From contig BJKQ01000003.1 in NCBI GenBank assembly GCA_006538405.1, forward strand, positions 1,302,001 through 1,366,000: a stretch of 64,000 bases of DNA, written 5' to 3'. A program made the position numbers and the translations under genes. Source of the DNA: Hansfordia pulvinata (Eukaryota > Ascomycota > Sordariomycetes > Xylariales). Positions 36,505 through 49,584 of the stretch are shown here, one piece after another. The notes below the pieces were generated by a model. That model ran no database searches. It saw only the letters and a program-made list of their open reading frames with translations, and was not told where the DNA came from. Numbering within the stretch: position 1 is the first letter of the stretch; the number at the start of each line of letters is the position of its first letter.

Positions 36505-39500
36505 AGAGATGGATGGCGAGATGCAGGTGTGAAGCACCGAAGACTGAGCGGTGCCCTGTGCCGAAAGACGAGGGGCTGCTGCAGGCGCCCAATGACAGGA
36601 GCAATTGGAGGAGACGGACAATTGCAGTCGAATGCGGTCCGCTGGGTGCAGAAGGCTCGGCGATTGCCCAAACTTGCAAAACAAGCAGAGGAGAGAATGA
36701 ATGTGGCGCCGTTGAGACTATGGTGTCGCGGGTGTAGCAATCAAAAGCACCGCCAGGGGGACTGAAGACGTTCGGCTTATCGCTGTCGGTACGGCAGGAC
36801 CGCTGGCTTTCGGGGGGATCGAGGTGCGAGGCCCAGTCCGGTCAGGGAGCTGAGTGCGTCGACGACACTACCGCATGCCGAATGGAGTGGGCGCCGGGTG
36901 GACAGGAGATGCCGGGAGGTGACGGGGAGCAGAAACGAGGGCCGGCCGCGTAGAGGTGCGCGACGCGGGGGAGCGGTATGATGAAGGTGCGTGCCCGTGA
37001 TCCGGGGTCGGGGGGTTGGTGGTGAGGGAGAACCTGGCGCCGGCGCTGGGTGAAAGGTGGAGAGGAGGAAACAGATGTCGGGTATTCGTACTTTGATCGC
37101 AGGGGCGAGTTGGGGGTGGAGCGAGCCACCGGGCGATGGTGGCCTTGGAGAGTCCGTCGGTCGGGCAGGGAGCCTCGAGACTGCAGGCGACGTCGAGATG
37201 GGCGGAGGGCGCAGGCAGTCGGTTAGCAGGAGATATGCCAGAGGGCCAGCCTGAACCGCGAGAGGGCAGGCGTAGGCGTGGTCGTGAGGCGAGCCGGAGG
37301 AGAGCTTGCGGTCAGCAGCAGCTTGAGGGTGGAATTAGAGTTCAAGGCTGGACCCGTGAGCATGGACTGGGCGAGTACTCGTGACGGAAGGCGGGAGGAC
37401 AGGGAAGCTGAGGCCGGGTTGGTGGACTCGTAGCTGGGCGGGAGAGGGTGACTTTGGGGAAATTGCCATGGAAATGACGTTGGCGCGTGCGTGGGAAGAT
37501 GGCGAGCCAGCCAGTCAGTCAGTCAATCAGTCAGTCTCGTCGGCTGGTTGGTTCACCAGGGCACTGGCATTGAAGAAGACGACTGGAGGTGGATTGCATG
37601 TACTCGTGCCGGGGGGGCGACGATAGGTACGGGCGAATACTCGTATTGAGACTGGGCAGGACGGAACAGAGAAAAGACGGTCGTTCTGGACATGGAACTG
37701 GCTTGGGAAGGCGGGAGCGTATCCGTATCTACCCTCGCTCATCAGTACAGTACGGCGACGACACGGAGGGCCACCTCGAGAGGTCGGACCATTCAATGGC
37801 GACGGTGGTACGGGCTGCCTGTATCCGTCCCGTACCTGACTTGGCCACACGCGCGCGACCAGCACCAATTGTCGCAAACAGGTACACGTGGGCTCCCAGG
37901 ACAGGGGTTGCCATGCTCCAGTTCTTCAGGGTGCGCGACAAGCCCGGGAATTATCGTCGGGTCCCAGCCATCAAGCCCAACCACGGCACTTGAGCCGTCC
38001 ATGTGCAGGTACCGCTACACTCATTACCTGTACGAAATGGATGGACCTGGCCGCAAGATGCTCTCCCACATGTTGCTGTGCTTGCAGTCGCAGCTCGCTA
38101 GAGTTTTGAGCATCTCGAAGATTGGATGTCTTTCTCGTGCTTCATGTCCCCGAGCCTGGGCTCCAGCCAGGGACCGGGAGAGATGATACTGAAGAATCGC
38201 GAAAAACACTCGTACTTCTGCACGAGTCCAGCACGGTCGAGTGATCGCCCGTGGCTGGCGCGCATCACAGCTATCTAGAATCCTGAGGGCAAGGGTCCGT
38301 GAGTGGAGACTTGTGGACGACGTTGGGGGCAGAGTCGATGATTGGAGGGGTGGGGACCACGGCCACGACGTACGCCACCGTGTGCGTGCTCCCATGGCCC
38401 CTTCTTACGAGTACTCGTACTGCAACTGGGAAAATTTGGCATATCCATGCCACTGGTAGACTGTACTCGTACTTTGATGTCGAGTCCCCTCAAAGTGGTC
38501 GCATCCGGGCGGCATCTCTGGTTGTCCCGGTGAGTACATGTAATAAGGGGGCAAGCGAAGAATTGCGTGTCTCGGGAGGCTGGGTCTGTACGGAATACTC
38601 GTAGACAGTGGAGGACTGGTGTCTGTGGGGCGTTCGCCAGTACGAGTCGAACGTTCCGCCACTCATCAATGCCGATGGGGAGAACATATTCATGTAAAAG
38701 GAACTGAATCTACCACTCTTATCGCGCCGACATGAAGATTGAAGACTACCTAGGTAGTAAGGTAGGTAGTAGGTTTGACTCAAAGGTGCGAGTAAGTACT
38801 TATCGTCCAGCCTTCCAAGTCCACCTTCTGCTTCATGTTTGCCTATCGTACTTACCTCTTACTTAGGTGGTAGGTAAACGCGAGTCAAGAGTGCGAATTG
38901 CTGCCTTGGATTGACGGGAGTATCCACTGCATCGCTCAAGCACCTAGGAAAGGCTTGAGGGATGTTATGTCTGCACTGATTACCCAGGAAGTAGATGTTG
39001 ATACGACAACACGATGTCGATTCCCATGGGAACCTAACCACGAACACGGTCAAGTCTTCCGGTACATCACAGCATAGTGCCGTAGGCACCGCCTGACAAC
39101 GAAGGCTACTCGTGCATACCTACCTACCTTACTGTTATGTACCATTATGAACTCAATGAATGGCTATAAATAAACGATTGATGTTCGCAGGCCAGCTCCT
39201 GCCCCCTGCCTTCTTATGAATGCTTGGTAGCCCCAACATCAAAGGCAGATTCATGAGTGCGCTTGGTCCCGTCTCATCCTCCAGTCCCTGACTGACCTGC
39301 CAAAAGCCCCTTCGTCCCAACTTTCGGACTAATGAGCCATCAACCCCGGGGTCCAAGAACCGGGTGACCGACTCGCTCAATCGACTGGTATGAGCGAGTA
39401 CTGGCAATACCACTCGCCGCCGTCACTTTCCATTCAACCAACACCCACTTCAGCAGTCGATAGCCCGGCTTTCTTCCGCGCAGACTTGCGATAGCCGGGT

Positions 39501-42500
39501 CGCCTAATCCTTTCCGAGCCATCTATTGAGAACCGTCAGTCCAATCACATCAATCTCTGCCCGGCCGCGCCGGAGCCGTGGCAGCAAAGATACCTGCGCG
39601 TATGCTTATCCATGCGGTTTTGGGCCGGGCGCACAACCCCAATAGGGGTCGCCCCTCACTCACCAGCCCATTTGCGACGACCTCGGAGTGCTTGGCAGGT
39701 CGCCCGCCCTCATCGGGCCTGTTTGGCGAGGGTTTACTCGTAAGTGTCCGGGGGCTGGGCCGACCCACCCATGCCACCGCCCATCTCCATCCGCGGGATC
39801 AGATCACCCTGACGCCCTGCCCTGCCGACTTTTCACGAGTACCGCGCGCTACGACCACCCGCGACGCAACTCGGCCGCTATCAACTACGATTGCTGTCAT
39901 GAGTACCTGTTTCCCAGATCATGTTGGTACAAAAGACACAGGCTCGACCAGCTGACCGCCGGCAGAAGAGTGGGCGAGTAGCCAACCCCGTATGCCAGTG
40001 CTATTCCACGAACGCGAATGCCTACAACGGATATGTCTTCGGAGGATGGGTGGAACGTCTCAAGTCACGCTGACCCATTCTCCGCCCAGTATGTCGCGTC
40101 GAAGAAGGCTGGACAAGAGCGAGGAGCCTCGGTTCCCCTCCCATTGCCAGCGCGGTTCAGTCGGTTGCCGGTACACTTTTCAAGCTTCAGGGTCCGCTCC
40201 CAGGGGCGGACCCACCAGCACTCTCATGGCCTTGAGACTTGCGGGTTTATGCTCTTGGGGGGCTGTCCCGCTACTCGTACTCGTCACGATTGCGGACCGG
40301 GCCCGTGTGATCAAGGACCGCGTTAAGAGCCCGGCATGACCACGCGTCTGGTGCAGCCAGCGTCTAAGTTAGTCCCTGCGGCAGACGCGGCAGGGTCTTG
40401 TGGCTTGCGAAGAGCACAGAGTGTTCGTACAGATTTTTCTCTCGAGGTCCTCGTACGAGTACTCGCACCTAACGTGGGGACAGTCCGGCAGATGCTGGCT
40501 CCGAGTGAAACAAACGAAACGGCCGACCGTCGCCCGATCACCGTTCTGCTGGCCTCCATTCCCCCGTTTTTGGTGGGGCCACCGCCGGGCCGCAGCTGCA
40601 AAACGGATTCACGTCCGTCCGTCCGTCGCCAGCAACGAAGAGCTCGTGTGCGGCATGGCGACGTCCGGCGTGGCAGTTCAATCCAATGGCTTTGGGTACG
40701 AATAGCTGCGGGTACGGGTAAGCGTGGCGTTCCAGAAGGACATGTCCTCGTGCTGTTCGGCTTGATATCTTACGAGGGCTTTGCTCAACGGGCACTGATG
40801 AGACAATGAACCACGGTCTCGAGGGAAGGGGCGCCATCCCTTGTTTTCCAGCGGCGACTACTCGTACATCTCGTACTATCCGCGTTCGTGGCTGGACGCG
40901 CCAGTAGATGCAGGAACAGCCGCGGCGTATGCCTCCCCTGCAGGCCACCGACAGAGGCACGGTGCACAGGAAGCGTGTGGGCGACGTATGATTACTCGTG
41001 CTTGTCGGCTTCCGGTTGATGGGAACAGGGGCGTTTGTTTACTCGTGTGTCCTTCCGCCTACAATGGCATGGACTCGTAGACTGCTCGTGCTCGGCGCCT
41101 GAATAATAGATCGCTGGATCTCTTGCACAGTAGGTAGCAGCGTAGGTGGGGTCTCCGCCCGCTCGCGCCGTACCGCTACGACCGCATACTCGCACAAGTA
41201 CCTCCATGGATGTGGCGAGAAAAGAATGCCTGCCGCAGGCGCACCGCGCAGACGCAGCTAGAAACACGGGGGCATGGGGACCGCCGCGCAGGGCGTGATG
41301 AGGGCCTATCAAGAGTTGTTTACGTCCCCATCGTTGGTGCAGCAGCGGCGGCGGAGATGCAGCAGATGTGCAGCAGGCGATCTGGCCATTGATGACGCCG
41401 CAGCGTGCGTGCGAGGCCTGGGGCAACCAGGTGCCACGCAACGTCTCGATCGCGGCCGCCCATCCGCCCGAGGTTGCAGGGCCCGTGGGGTCCCGAGGGG
41501 ACAGGGGGGGCTTTAAGAGTATTCCGTAGATGGGTCTCGAGGAGGCCATGATCACGGACAGCCGAGTACTCTGTCGACGTCCCAGCTGTCGCGCGGGCGG
41601 TGCTCTCCTTCAGGGCTGCGAAGACACCCCCATACACCTATGTAGTGTGCACAGTAGCGATACAGTGTCTTGACGACAACTTGGTCCACACGTGACTGTC
41701 GACTCATGGTCTCCGCGCGCCCATTGAACGCCCCGCCTTATGTGCTGTAGACGGCGCGACAAGGTACCAATACTCGCGACACGGACGCTTCCCCTTCCAG
41801 GGCGGCGTTCATTACACACCTGATAGGTACGCGTACCCATAAGATACACTCCGGATATTGCTGGACGTTTGCGTGCTCGGCCAGCAAGATGCGACGCGAG
41901 CCGTCCCCGTCCCCGCCCCTGATCCTTAACCCTGCAGTGGACCTGCAGTGGCCCTGACATCCGTGCCTCCGTGCCTCCGTCGGACCCCAACTTGACTGCT
42001 TTTTTATCCTTTTTTTGCTTTTCCCACTGGCAAAAGTCTGATCGAGGGATTCCGTTCGTCTGCCTTTGTTCAAGCCGGAAAAGAGGGGATCTACGTTTCT
42101 GAAAGGGGCTTCGCCGTACTCGTAATGTTTCTTTGTCCGTCCCCCCACTCGTCTGCCCTCTTCCCCCTGCCACTCCATATGGACCATTGTTAAAGCAAAC
42201 CCTTTCATATTGGGGGGCAGGCACGCGAAACGACGTCGCTTGTACATGCAGAGTACAGGGTCATGACAGATGGGCCGCGCTAACTATCTACCTACCTACG
42301 CACCACGCTACGTACCTTATAAGGCACGAGTATGTTCGGTGGTTGAAGTCGACTCGTGGTATCCAAAACTCCCCCTTTAACAAAGAGTCAAGGTCCCCAC
42401 AACCCCTATTCCCCCCTCTCCGCTTTTCGCAGCGCAGCGCCCTGTCTGCATTAAGGCACACTCCGTGCTCATTCCGCGGGCGACCACGGCGCGCACACAT

Positions 42501-44436
42501 CGTCCCCTTTGCCGGATCGCGCCCCGCGGTTCGCCCCCCCCCTCGGCCGCCGCATGTGATGAGAGGCAGATCGCATCTCATCCGGCCGCCTCCCCGCCGG
42601 GGCGCCCACGCGCGCACCACACGCGCACCCGTCCGTGGGAGAGTAGACATTATTGCCTTAAGAGGTATGTAGGGATCCGAGGACTAACAACCGCGACGGT
42701 GGGCCTCCCGTCCCCGGCCCGCCTCCGTTTCGTCTCATCCCATCTCCTGTTCATGGTCTTCCACGGGTACGTATTGAGCGTGGGTATGATTCCTACATGT
42801 GTAGGTCACCAAAAGAATCCCTAAGCAAGGTAATGGATAAGTACAAGAGGTGCTGGCCGACGCCTTTGCAAGGGGAACCAAGGGCCGTCCCGCGCGCCCG
42901 CGCGTCCGCTGCCCGCTCGCCTGCTCCCTCTCCACCGCGGAGTGGCATGCGTCAGCTTGATCCTCGCGTGAGTGATACTCGTCTTTCAAAGGTCCTTTTC
43001 AAAGCGGGACCTCTCGTTCGGCCATTTCGCTCTCCCTCCCCCCTCCCCCTCCTCCCCACGCTCCCCTCGTCTTGTCTCACGCACCCGGGGTCTGGGCGCC
43101 CCACGGCCAACCTGGAGAAAAGGGCACGAGCCTTCAACGCGAGATAACTTTGCTGAGGAAAAGCACCCCGTTTCCCGCGGCCGCATATCTGGTGCGCGCG
43201 TTCGCCCGCCGTTGTACTCGTAGCACAACCCGGGTCCTCTTACTTGCAATTACCTTTGGACACGTCTTCGCCACGAGCCTGCGCGGTGGAGGGGCTGTGC
43301 TGATAGAGCAGGGCGACGCGCTACTTACCTTCCGGTCCTCCGTGCCGAGTCACGATGGGAGAGGCAGGGGACAAGTAGATAGTCGCAAGCAATTGATGCT
43401 TTGTGTTTCATGGCCGCTCATGATCACTTTTCCGGCATGGGTATCGTGTTGTGGGACGAGCCCGCGACAGCGACAAATCCATGCCTGGCCGTCTTCAGGT
43501 AGGGAACAGAATGACTTCGATTTTGCTCAAGTACTTTTACAATGCAGCTGAACCGATGCTTCTCCAACCCTTACCCATCTTGAAAAGCCCGTTCACACAT
43601 AGACACAGATATTATACACATAATAGACACAGTCGGGGCAATTATCGTCTCGCGCCAACTCGGAACAGGGCGGATCTCAAACAGCGCGCGGCGAAAGCAG
43701 AGCCAGCAGAGACCGCTTGTGGCAGCGCATTCGATGAGATGCAGTCACTGCCTTTTAGCAGTTCGCTTTGCCCTCACAGCCAGTCGCGCTCCGCGCTCTC
43801 CTCCTGCATGCCAGGGTAACGGCGAGAACAGCCCAGTCGTCTCATGCCGGTGTTTCTTGTGCAAGAGGCGTTCAAACTTTGAGAGGGTGGGACGGGGGGT
43901 CGAAGCTCGCTGATCGCAGGGTGCCGCTGGCAGAGCGCAGGACGGGAGCAGGCAGTCGAGTCGGACTGACCCGTACCCCCCTGCTCACTCTTCTAATAAA
44001 GCCCCCTCATGCATCTTCCCGGGCGTCGGGTAGCGCACTCCGCGCTTCTAAAATCAGATCGCGTGAGAAAAGGGCGGCTCGGGTCCTGCCCCTCCCCGCC
44101 CCCTCCCGATTTTCGTCTCTCGTGCCATATCGCGTGTTGGCACCCCGGATCTGTGCCACGCCCATCGCGGAACCGGGGTCCGCGCCGCGCCGCGAGGCGT
44201 CTCCTTTCCGCAGCGGGGCGCCTGCTCGAGGGCGAAGGGGTGGGCATGAGCAGTCGGGATGCAGAGTGGTGATTTCTTTCTCTTGTTGGGTGGCTGGCCG
44301 ATTTACTGATTGCGAGCCCTGATCGGATTGCCGGGGGTCTTGCCTCCCGCCTTAATCTTGGTGGTTCGGATCGGGGCGGGTCTGATCCCTTTCCCCCCCT
44401 CCTTTCGCGGGTGGATGGCGGCTCGGCCACGACGCC
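36505..44436. other. Gene-free stretch of about 8 kb upstream of pom1
   Basis: No supported gene. The part next to 36504 must hold the pom1 promoter and leader. Eleven copies of the TACGAGTA/TACTCGTA octamer occur between 37638 and 43222, including a 14-bp palindrome at 38406-38419. GGTA/TACC-step sequence clusters at 38745-38775, 39115-39132 and 42285-42320. A CAGT-type repeat lies at about 37508-37535, and short tandem duplications (CCTGCAGTGGA and CGTGCCTC units) at about 41931-41985. Open frames are short, Arg-rich and overlapping. Confidence 0.6.
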
Positions 44437-44727
44437 CTACATGAATAGCCGCCAGACGCCGAGCCAGGCCAGGCCCAGCGAGGTGACGGCGATACCGGCG
44501 TGGCGAGGCCCCATGCCGAAGCGGGAGCGGCTGGCGAGGATCTTTGCGCGCTGCAGCTCGAGCTGGCGGGTGCCCGAGACGTAGCTGTAGGCGGCGAGGC
44601 CCAGGAAGGCGCCGCCGCCCGTGATGCGGCAGGCGGCGCAGTCGTCGCCGCGGTCCTGCTTGAGCAGCTGGTGCAGGTCCTCGGGCTTCTCGAGCGTGCC
44701 GACGGAGGGCAGCTTGTCGTTGGCCAT
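44437..44727 (-). CDS. DUF4536/DMAC1-like small mitochondrial membrane protein (96 aa)
   Basis: Single exon, ATG at 44727-44725 and TAG at 44439-44437. The 96-residue product has a CxxC (Cys30, Cys33) directly before a first membrane segment (about 34-51, ITGGGAFLGLAAYSYVSG) and a second membrane segment at the C terminus (about 77-95). This layout, an acidic N-terminal helix then DxCxxC-TGG, matches the DUF4536 (distal membrane-arm assembly component 1-like) family, whose animal member helps assemble respiratory complex I in the inner mitochondrial membrane. The frame is open upstream to 44904, but the start is chosen at MANDKL, where the family begins; the extension is Pro/Thr-rich and probably leader. 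It is transcribed away from the + strand gene at 45595. Function is inferred from family only. Confidence 0.75.
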   Translation of the reverse strand: MANDKLPSVGTLEKPEDLHQLLKQDRGDDCAACRITGGGAFLGLAAYSYVSGTRQLELQRAKILASRSRFGMGPRHAGIAVTSLGLAWLGVWRLFM

Positions 44728-45594
44728 TGTCGGGTGGCGGTGGTAGCACGGCGGGGAAGGGGGATTCGGGCGCTCGTCCGCAGCCTTGGTTGTAAGGGTT
44801 TTCTCGGGGGTGGATTGGACAACGCGCGGGATGGCACTCTGGGGGGGAAGCGTTGGTGTGACAGATCGATCTTCTGGGGATGAAGCTGGAGAGATGCGGT
44901 CCAATACGAGTTGATCTTCTGATTATTTGCGGCCCGGGGTGTCACGCTGGAAGCAGGTTAGCGGCAGATGGCCCTGTGCGCCTCGCACGTGCAGCAGCAG
45001 CCCCGGAGGCGCCCCGGGCCCGGCGGCGCCCGCTGTGGCTCGCTGGGCGGCAGTGGCCCCTCCCGGCGCCAAGCCGCTGGGAGCTCGCCCGCGAAAGCCC
45101 CCTGTCGGCCTCGCTCCCAGTGCCCAGTGCCCGCCCGGGCAGAGGTGGCGGCTGACGGGGGTATGACAGCATCCCATGTCGCCTGTTCATCGGCTGCTCG
45201 GGGTATCACAAGCTCCTCACCACCACCACCACCACCACCACCACTACTGGAGATATCCGTCCACTCTCACGTCGCACACGACCGCAGCTTCTTTTTTCTC
45301 ATTCGCTCTCACCTCACCGCGGCTACGTCAGCACGCGCCCAGCATGATGCTGGACCCTGGATTTACTGATTGGCAACCTACTTTACGCGCTCACGCTGGG
45401 CACGCGTTCAGGTATAAAGGAGCAAGCCTCTCTCGGTCCCCTCCTCCCTTCTCCCGCGATGAACGAGCTCAGCACGCTGGAAGAACTAGCAAACTTAGCT
45501 ATTAAATCCTTCAAGACTCTTCACTTTCACGTCCTCTATTCCAACAAGAAGGAAAAAGGAAACCTTCACTACAGATCCCTACCACCCATCAACC
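44728..45594. promoter_or_regulatory. Divergent promoter region
   Basis: Shared upstream region of the DUF4536-like gene (-) and the gene at 45595 (+). On the + side there is an inverted CCAAT box (ATTGG, 45369-45373) and a TATAAA at 45413-45418, about 180 bp before the ATG, followed by a leader ending in CAACC before ATG, a good fungal start context. A (CAC)9 repeat occupies 45218-45244. The assignment as promoter is inferred from position and these motifs. Confidence 0.5.
45218..45244. repeat. (CAC)9 microsatellite
   Basis: Nine perfect CAC units in the divergent promoter, about 170 bp upstream of the TATAAA element. Confidence 0.9.
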
Positions 45595-46449
45595 ATGCCG
45601 TATGACTCCGGTCCAGCAGCCGACACCCTGTACCACTCACCCAACTGCAGGAGTTTCGGCTGCCCCGGCCACGTCGGCCGCCCCTACAGGAGCTCCGACC
45701 TGAGCGGGTCGGAGAGCGGGAGCCAGAGCCAAGCCCAGGAGCCCACCAAAGAGAGGCACTCGGTGGGCGCCGCGGACGCGCAGGCTGGGGGAACACCCCC
45801 CCGCACCCCACGGCCGCATGCCCACCACCCCCTGAGGCAGGCCGCCTCCAGCTCCTCCCCATCCCCCTCCCCCTCCCCAGAATCTTCCCACCCCGCGTCT
45901 CCCCCGAGAACAAGGCGAGACGCCATCATCACCGACCCGCCGGCCCCGCGCACCCCGTCGCGCCGTCGGCACCGCTTCCGCCTCATCCAGATGATGGGCG
46001 GCAGCCTGCCCCCCCGCCAAGCCGCCCTCCCAGCAACCCCGGAGACGCCGGAGAGCAGGGCAGGAGACGGCGGCGTCGGCGGCAAGAGCAGCAGGTGGGG
46101 CGACTTCTCCTCGCCCTTCGCGCCGAGGACGGCGCCCCCGGGCACCGTGAGGCGGCTCGAACTGCTCCCGGGGCTCGGGCTCGGGCTCGGGCCGGCACAG
46201 GGCCAGAAGCCGGAGGGCCTGGCGAGGAGGCGGAGCGCCGGCGCCGTGGCCATGGCGATCGCGCGCAGGCGGTATCAGTACCGCCGGTACCTGGCCTGTC
46301 ACGCGGGCAGCCCCGTGGCCGGGGCCAGGGGGACGGCGGCGGCGGCGGCGGCCGCTGCGGTCGATGGTTACCCGCGTGGTGGGGTCGAGGAGGGCGCGGC
46401 GGCAAAGTCGCCGCCGTTCGACTTTTCGAGCCCGTGGCCCTCGACGTGA
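45595..46449 (+). CDS. Unrecognised basic low-complexity protein (284 aa)
   Basis: ATG at 45595 in good context (leader ending CAACC), with an inverted CCAAT box and TATAAA at usual distances, which is the main reason for calling it. I do not recognise a family. The N-terminal 25 residues contain CRSFGCPGH, a possible half zinc site; the middle (about 50-120) is Ser/Pro/Thr-rich; two Arg-rich patches follow (RRRHRFR near 123-129 and RRRYQYRRY near 224-232); then an eight-Ala run from a GCG repeat. No signal peptide or membrane helix. The stop codon overlaps a GTGAGT donor-like sequence, so a 3' exon is possible; splicing to an AG at about 46512 would add only a dozen residues. It may be lineage-specific. 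Confidence 0.5.
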   Translation: MPYDSGPAADTLYHSPNCRSFGCPGHVGRPYRSSDLSGSESGSQSQAQEPTKERHSVGAADAQAGGTPPRTPRPHAHHPLRQAASSSSPSPSPSPESSHPASPPRTRRDAIITDPPAPRTPSRRRHRFRLIQMMGGSLPPRQAALPATPETPESRAGDGGVGGKSSRWGDFSSPFAPRTAPPGTVRRLELLPGLGLGLGPAQGQKPEGLARRRSAGAVAMAIARRRYQYRRYLACHAGSPVAGARGTAAAAAAAAVDGYPRGGVEEGAAAKSPPFDFSSPWPST

Positions 46450-46873
46450 GTACAAGAGCGGCCGTGGGGGCTGGGGATGGGGTCAGAGCTCCCCGGGTTG
46501 GAATGGCAGTGCAGGGCCGCCTCCTCTTTTCAGAAAAGGGAGACGGTCTCTTTGTAAACGGCCAGAGGCAGCATGGTGCAGATACTGCTAAGAGGTGGCC
46601 AAGGGGTAATGAGGTTGGGAGGTATATGGGAGGGACACGAATCACGATCAATGGCATCAGCGTAGCTTTTTTGAATCATTTAGCAGGTACATCTATCTAA
46701 GCACACATTCATGGGGAAACACAACAGTGGACAACTCATCAAACGCTTGGCTCTAGAAAGGCTCACATTCATGTCGTCAACCTTCGTGGAACTAACTGCT
46801 TGTAAATCATTCTCCCGCTGCGTATTGTCCCGAAATTCCACGGAAAGCGCGCCCACCCTCCAAGAAGACTGTC
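46450..46873. other. Convergent intergenic region
   Basis: Holds the 3' ends of the 284-aa gene (+) and fluG (-). No further gene or repeat was seen. Confidence 0.5.
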
Positions 46874-49584
46874 TTAGTATCGCTCCAGCAGGTATCGCCG
46901 CCGATCCTCGGCAGTCATACCCTCAAGCATGTCTGCCTCGCTCTGCTTGGATGTGAGGTACCTCTCAATAAAGTCTGGGTGCAGGAGCCCGCGCAACGTT
47001 TCGTCTTCCCGGAGCGCCTCGAGCGCTTCACGCAGGCCGGCTGGGAACAGCTGGGAGATCCCGAGAGCGGCGCGCTCATCGGGCGACAGGATGGCCGGGT
47101 CTTGGTCGCAATCGCCCCAGGGGCTCAGGGACTGGCGGGTGCGGATGCCCTCGGCGCCTGCAGCGAGAATGGCAGCGACAGCGAAGTAGGGGTTGGCCAG
47201 ACCGTCCATCACCTTGAGCTCCCAATGCCCGCCCTCGCACTTGCGCAGCGGCGCCTCCTTATTCTGCGTTCCCCAAGTCACCCACCGACCACCAGCCCAG
47301 CAGCTGTCGACCATGCGTTCGTAGCTTGCCGTGCTGGAGTAGGTGAAGGCTATAAGAGCGCGCATGTGCCGCAGGATGCCCGCGTAGAAGCTTCCCCATA
47401 CCTCGGGGCGATCGCCACCCGGGGACGACACGGACATGTGCATGTGCGCGGCTGTGCCGATGGCGTTGGCGAACGGCTTCGGGTGAAGCGTCATGCGGAA
47501 GCCCCGGCGCGAGGCCACACCCTCGATGATCTGCCGGGCCTGGATCAGCTCGTCGCAGGCCTCGAGCGGCGCCTTGGCGGCCAGCACCAGTTCGTACTGG
47601 CCGGGTGCCGCCTCTGGATGTACCACCTCGATATCGATGCCTGCCGCCTCGAGGCGGTCGTAAATCTCGTCCAGCGCGGTGTTGAAGGACCCTTCGCGTC
47701 CCCAATCGGCCAGCACGCGCGCCTGCGACCACGAGTGCCCATCGCTCGGCAGCGTATGGAACTTGTCTGGACTGCTGCTGTCGGTGTTCCTCCCCATGAT
47801 CATGAACTCGATCTCGAAGCCGATCAGGAAGGAAAGCCCATCGTTGTTCGCGGCCTTCTGGAGTGTACTCTCCAGCACGACGCGCGGATCGAGCGGTGAG
47901 GCGGCGCCGGTGTCGAAGTCTCGGAAGCTGCCCATGCATGTCACAGTTCCATCGGCCGGACCTACGCGCAGCGTGGCCCAGTCGGGGTGCACCTTGAAGT
48001 CGCCCACGGCTGTCACTCCGGGGATCGGCATGTCGGTCTGCAGAACTCCAAAGGCGACCTTGGGAACCGACACCGTGAAGGGTTTGCCCTGACTCAACAC
48101 CTTGCAGGCTTGCTTGACAGGCACCACCCGACATCTAACACTCGTGGTGTAGTCCACCCAGATGATCCGGAGCCACCTGCAGCCCAGAGCCTGCAGGTGG
48201 TTCATGGCGGCTTCGTTCGACCAAGCGCTCTCTGTCTTGGCTGCTGGTCTAATGGGCAGGACTGCCTGGGGTACCTCGGGCAAGTCGGCCTGTGTGTCGA
48301 GATCGTAGAGCTTCTTGGCGTTCGAGTACAGAACGTCCTGCACAAGCTGGACCGCCTGTGACAAGCTGACATCACGGTTCTGCACGAGTTCTGCCAGTAC
48401 CTGGGAGCTGGTAAGCATTGTGCCGACGAGAGGGAGGTGTGGCGTTTGCGACGTGAACTTACTGCCTTGAATGCGTCGCGGATTTGGGTGACGGCCAGTG
48501 CGTAGGTTTCGGGGAACCAGTGGCCGTCGGTGCTCCAGAGGATCTTGGACCAGGGGCAAAGCTCCAGCATCTCCTTGAGGAGTGTCTCCTGCCCCGGGCG
48601 GCTGATGCAGGGGAAAACCTCGCCTATATCGGCGTAGACGTTGGAGTACACCGTCGCCAGGTAGCCAGCTTCACGGGTCCAGGGGTAGCCAGCGTGCAGG
48701 ATTACGATGGGCACGGTGGGATACTCGGTGATGAAGGTTTGTAGGTGAGAGGGCGACGATTTGGTTAGGGTAATATCGCTGTCGCCGAGGCCCGTGTGGA
48801 ACTGGATGGGCTTCTTGTGTGTCGAGGCAGCGTCCTTGATCAGGCCTGCCGTCAAGTGCAGCAGCACGTGGATGAGCTGCGTGTGCTCGAGGCGCGCAAA
48901 GGCTTCACGCCCGTTGGCGTGGTTCCTAACCACGAGAGCCAGGTAGGCTGTGGCCGCCTCGGCATCGAGCTCATCCTGCGTGCAGACGTCTAGGCCTCCC
49001 CGGTAGCAGACAATGGACTTGAAGCCGACCACTTCGGGATCCGCAATGGCCTCTTTAATCTCTGAGGTGAAGTCCTCGACGATGCTGTCGTACAGGATGT
49101 CCGCAGAGAGCCTAGATTCGGGCGCCTTGGAGCAGTGACGAATGATGATCTCGGTTGCCAGGGCCTCGATCCGAACGATACGCTTGCACTTGCTGTTGGT
49201 GTACGCGTCGTGCCAGGAGTAGTTCTCGACGCGGTTGGCGCCGTCGAGGCCATCGTCGACCAGAATGGTCTCGATGCCCTGCAAGCACCTCCGGTTCCAC
49301 TCGTCTGGGGCCGAGCGGCGTTTCTCCTGGATGGCGGCCTCGACCGCGTCCCAGGTGGGCGTGCAGCCGAGCATCTGGGCGAGCTGGTGGGTAGCGCGGA
49401 TGTGAGCGAGGCTCGTCTTGGAAGACTCGAGGGCATCGCCGTTGGCCTCCGACGCCACAGAGAGAAGGGAAAGCCCGGCAGCGTGCGCCGGCTTCAGCAA
49501 CGGGTGGGCATGATGGTCGATAATGGGCGTTCTGTCGACGGCAGAGTCCAGCAGGTGCTTCAGATTGCTAGGAAGAGACGCCAT
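46874..49584 (-). CDS. fluG: FluG: amidohydrolase/glutamine synthetase-like fusion (2 exons)
   Basis: Minus-strand exons 49584-48463 and 48400-46874 join in phase across a 62-nt intron (GTAAGT...CCCAG) to 882 residues, close to Aspergillus FluG (about 865). Residues 1 to about 374 form a TIM-barrel amidohydrolase with the metal-binding HxH motif (His25, His27 in DHHAHP) and later the HTGLGDSD and HAGYPW motifs. Residues about 445-882 are a class I glutamine synthetase-like domain with the FEIE motif (Glu570, Glu572) and NAIGTAAHMHMSV. In Aspergillus nidulans FluG is a cytoplasmic protein needed to make the extracellular signal that starts conidiation; it is not a classical glutamine synthetase. 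The intron falls exactly at the junction between the two domains' linker and the first barrel. The frame is open upstream to 49800, but the chosen start gives the family N terminus. It may take part in sporulation here. Confidence 0.93.

Noticed and set aside
45637..46455. 272-codon minus-strand frame opposite the 284-aa gene
   Set aside because: Arg/Gly-rich, no promoter elements on that side; the + strand has a TATA box, CCAAT box and good start context.
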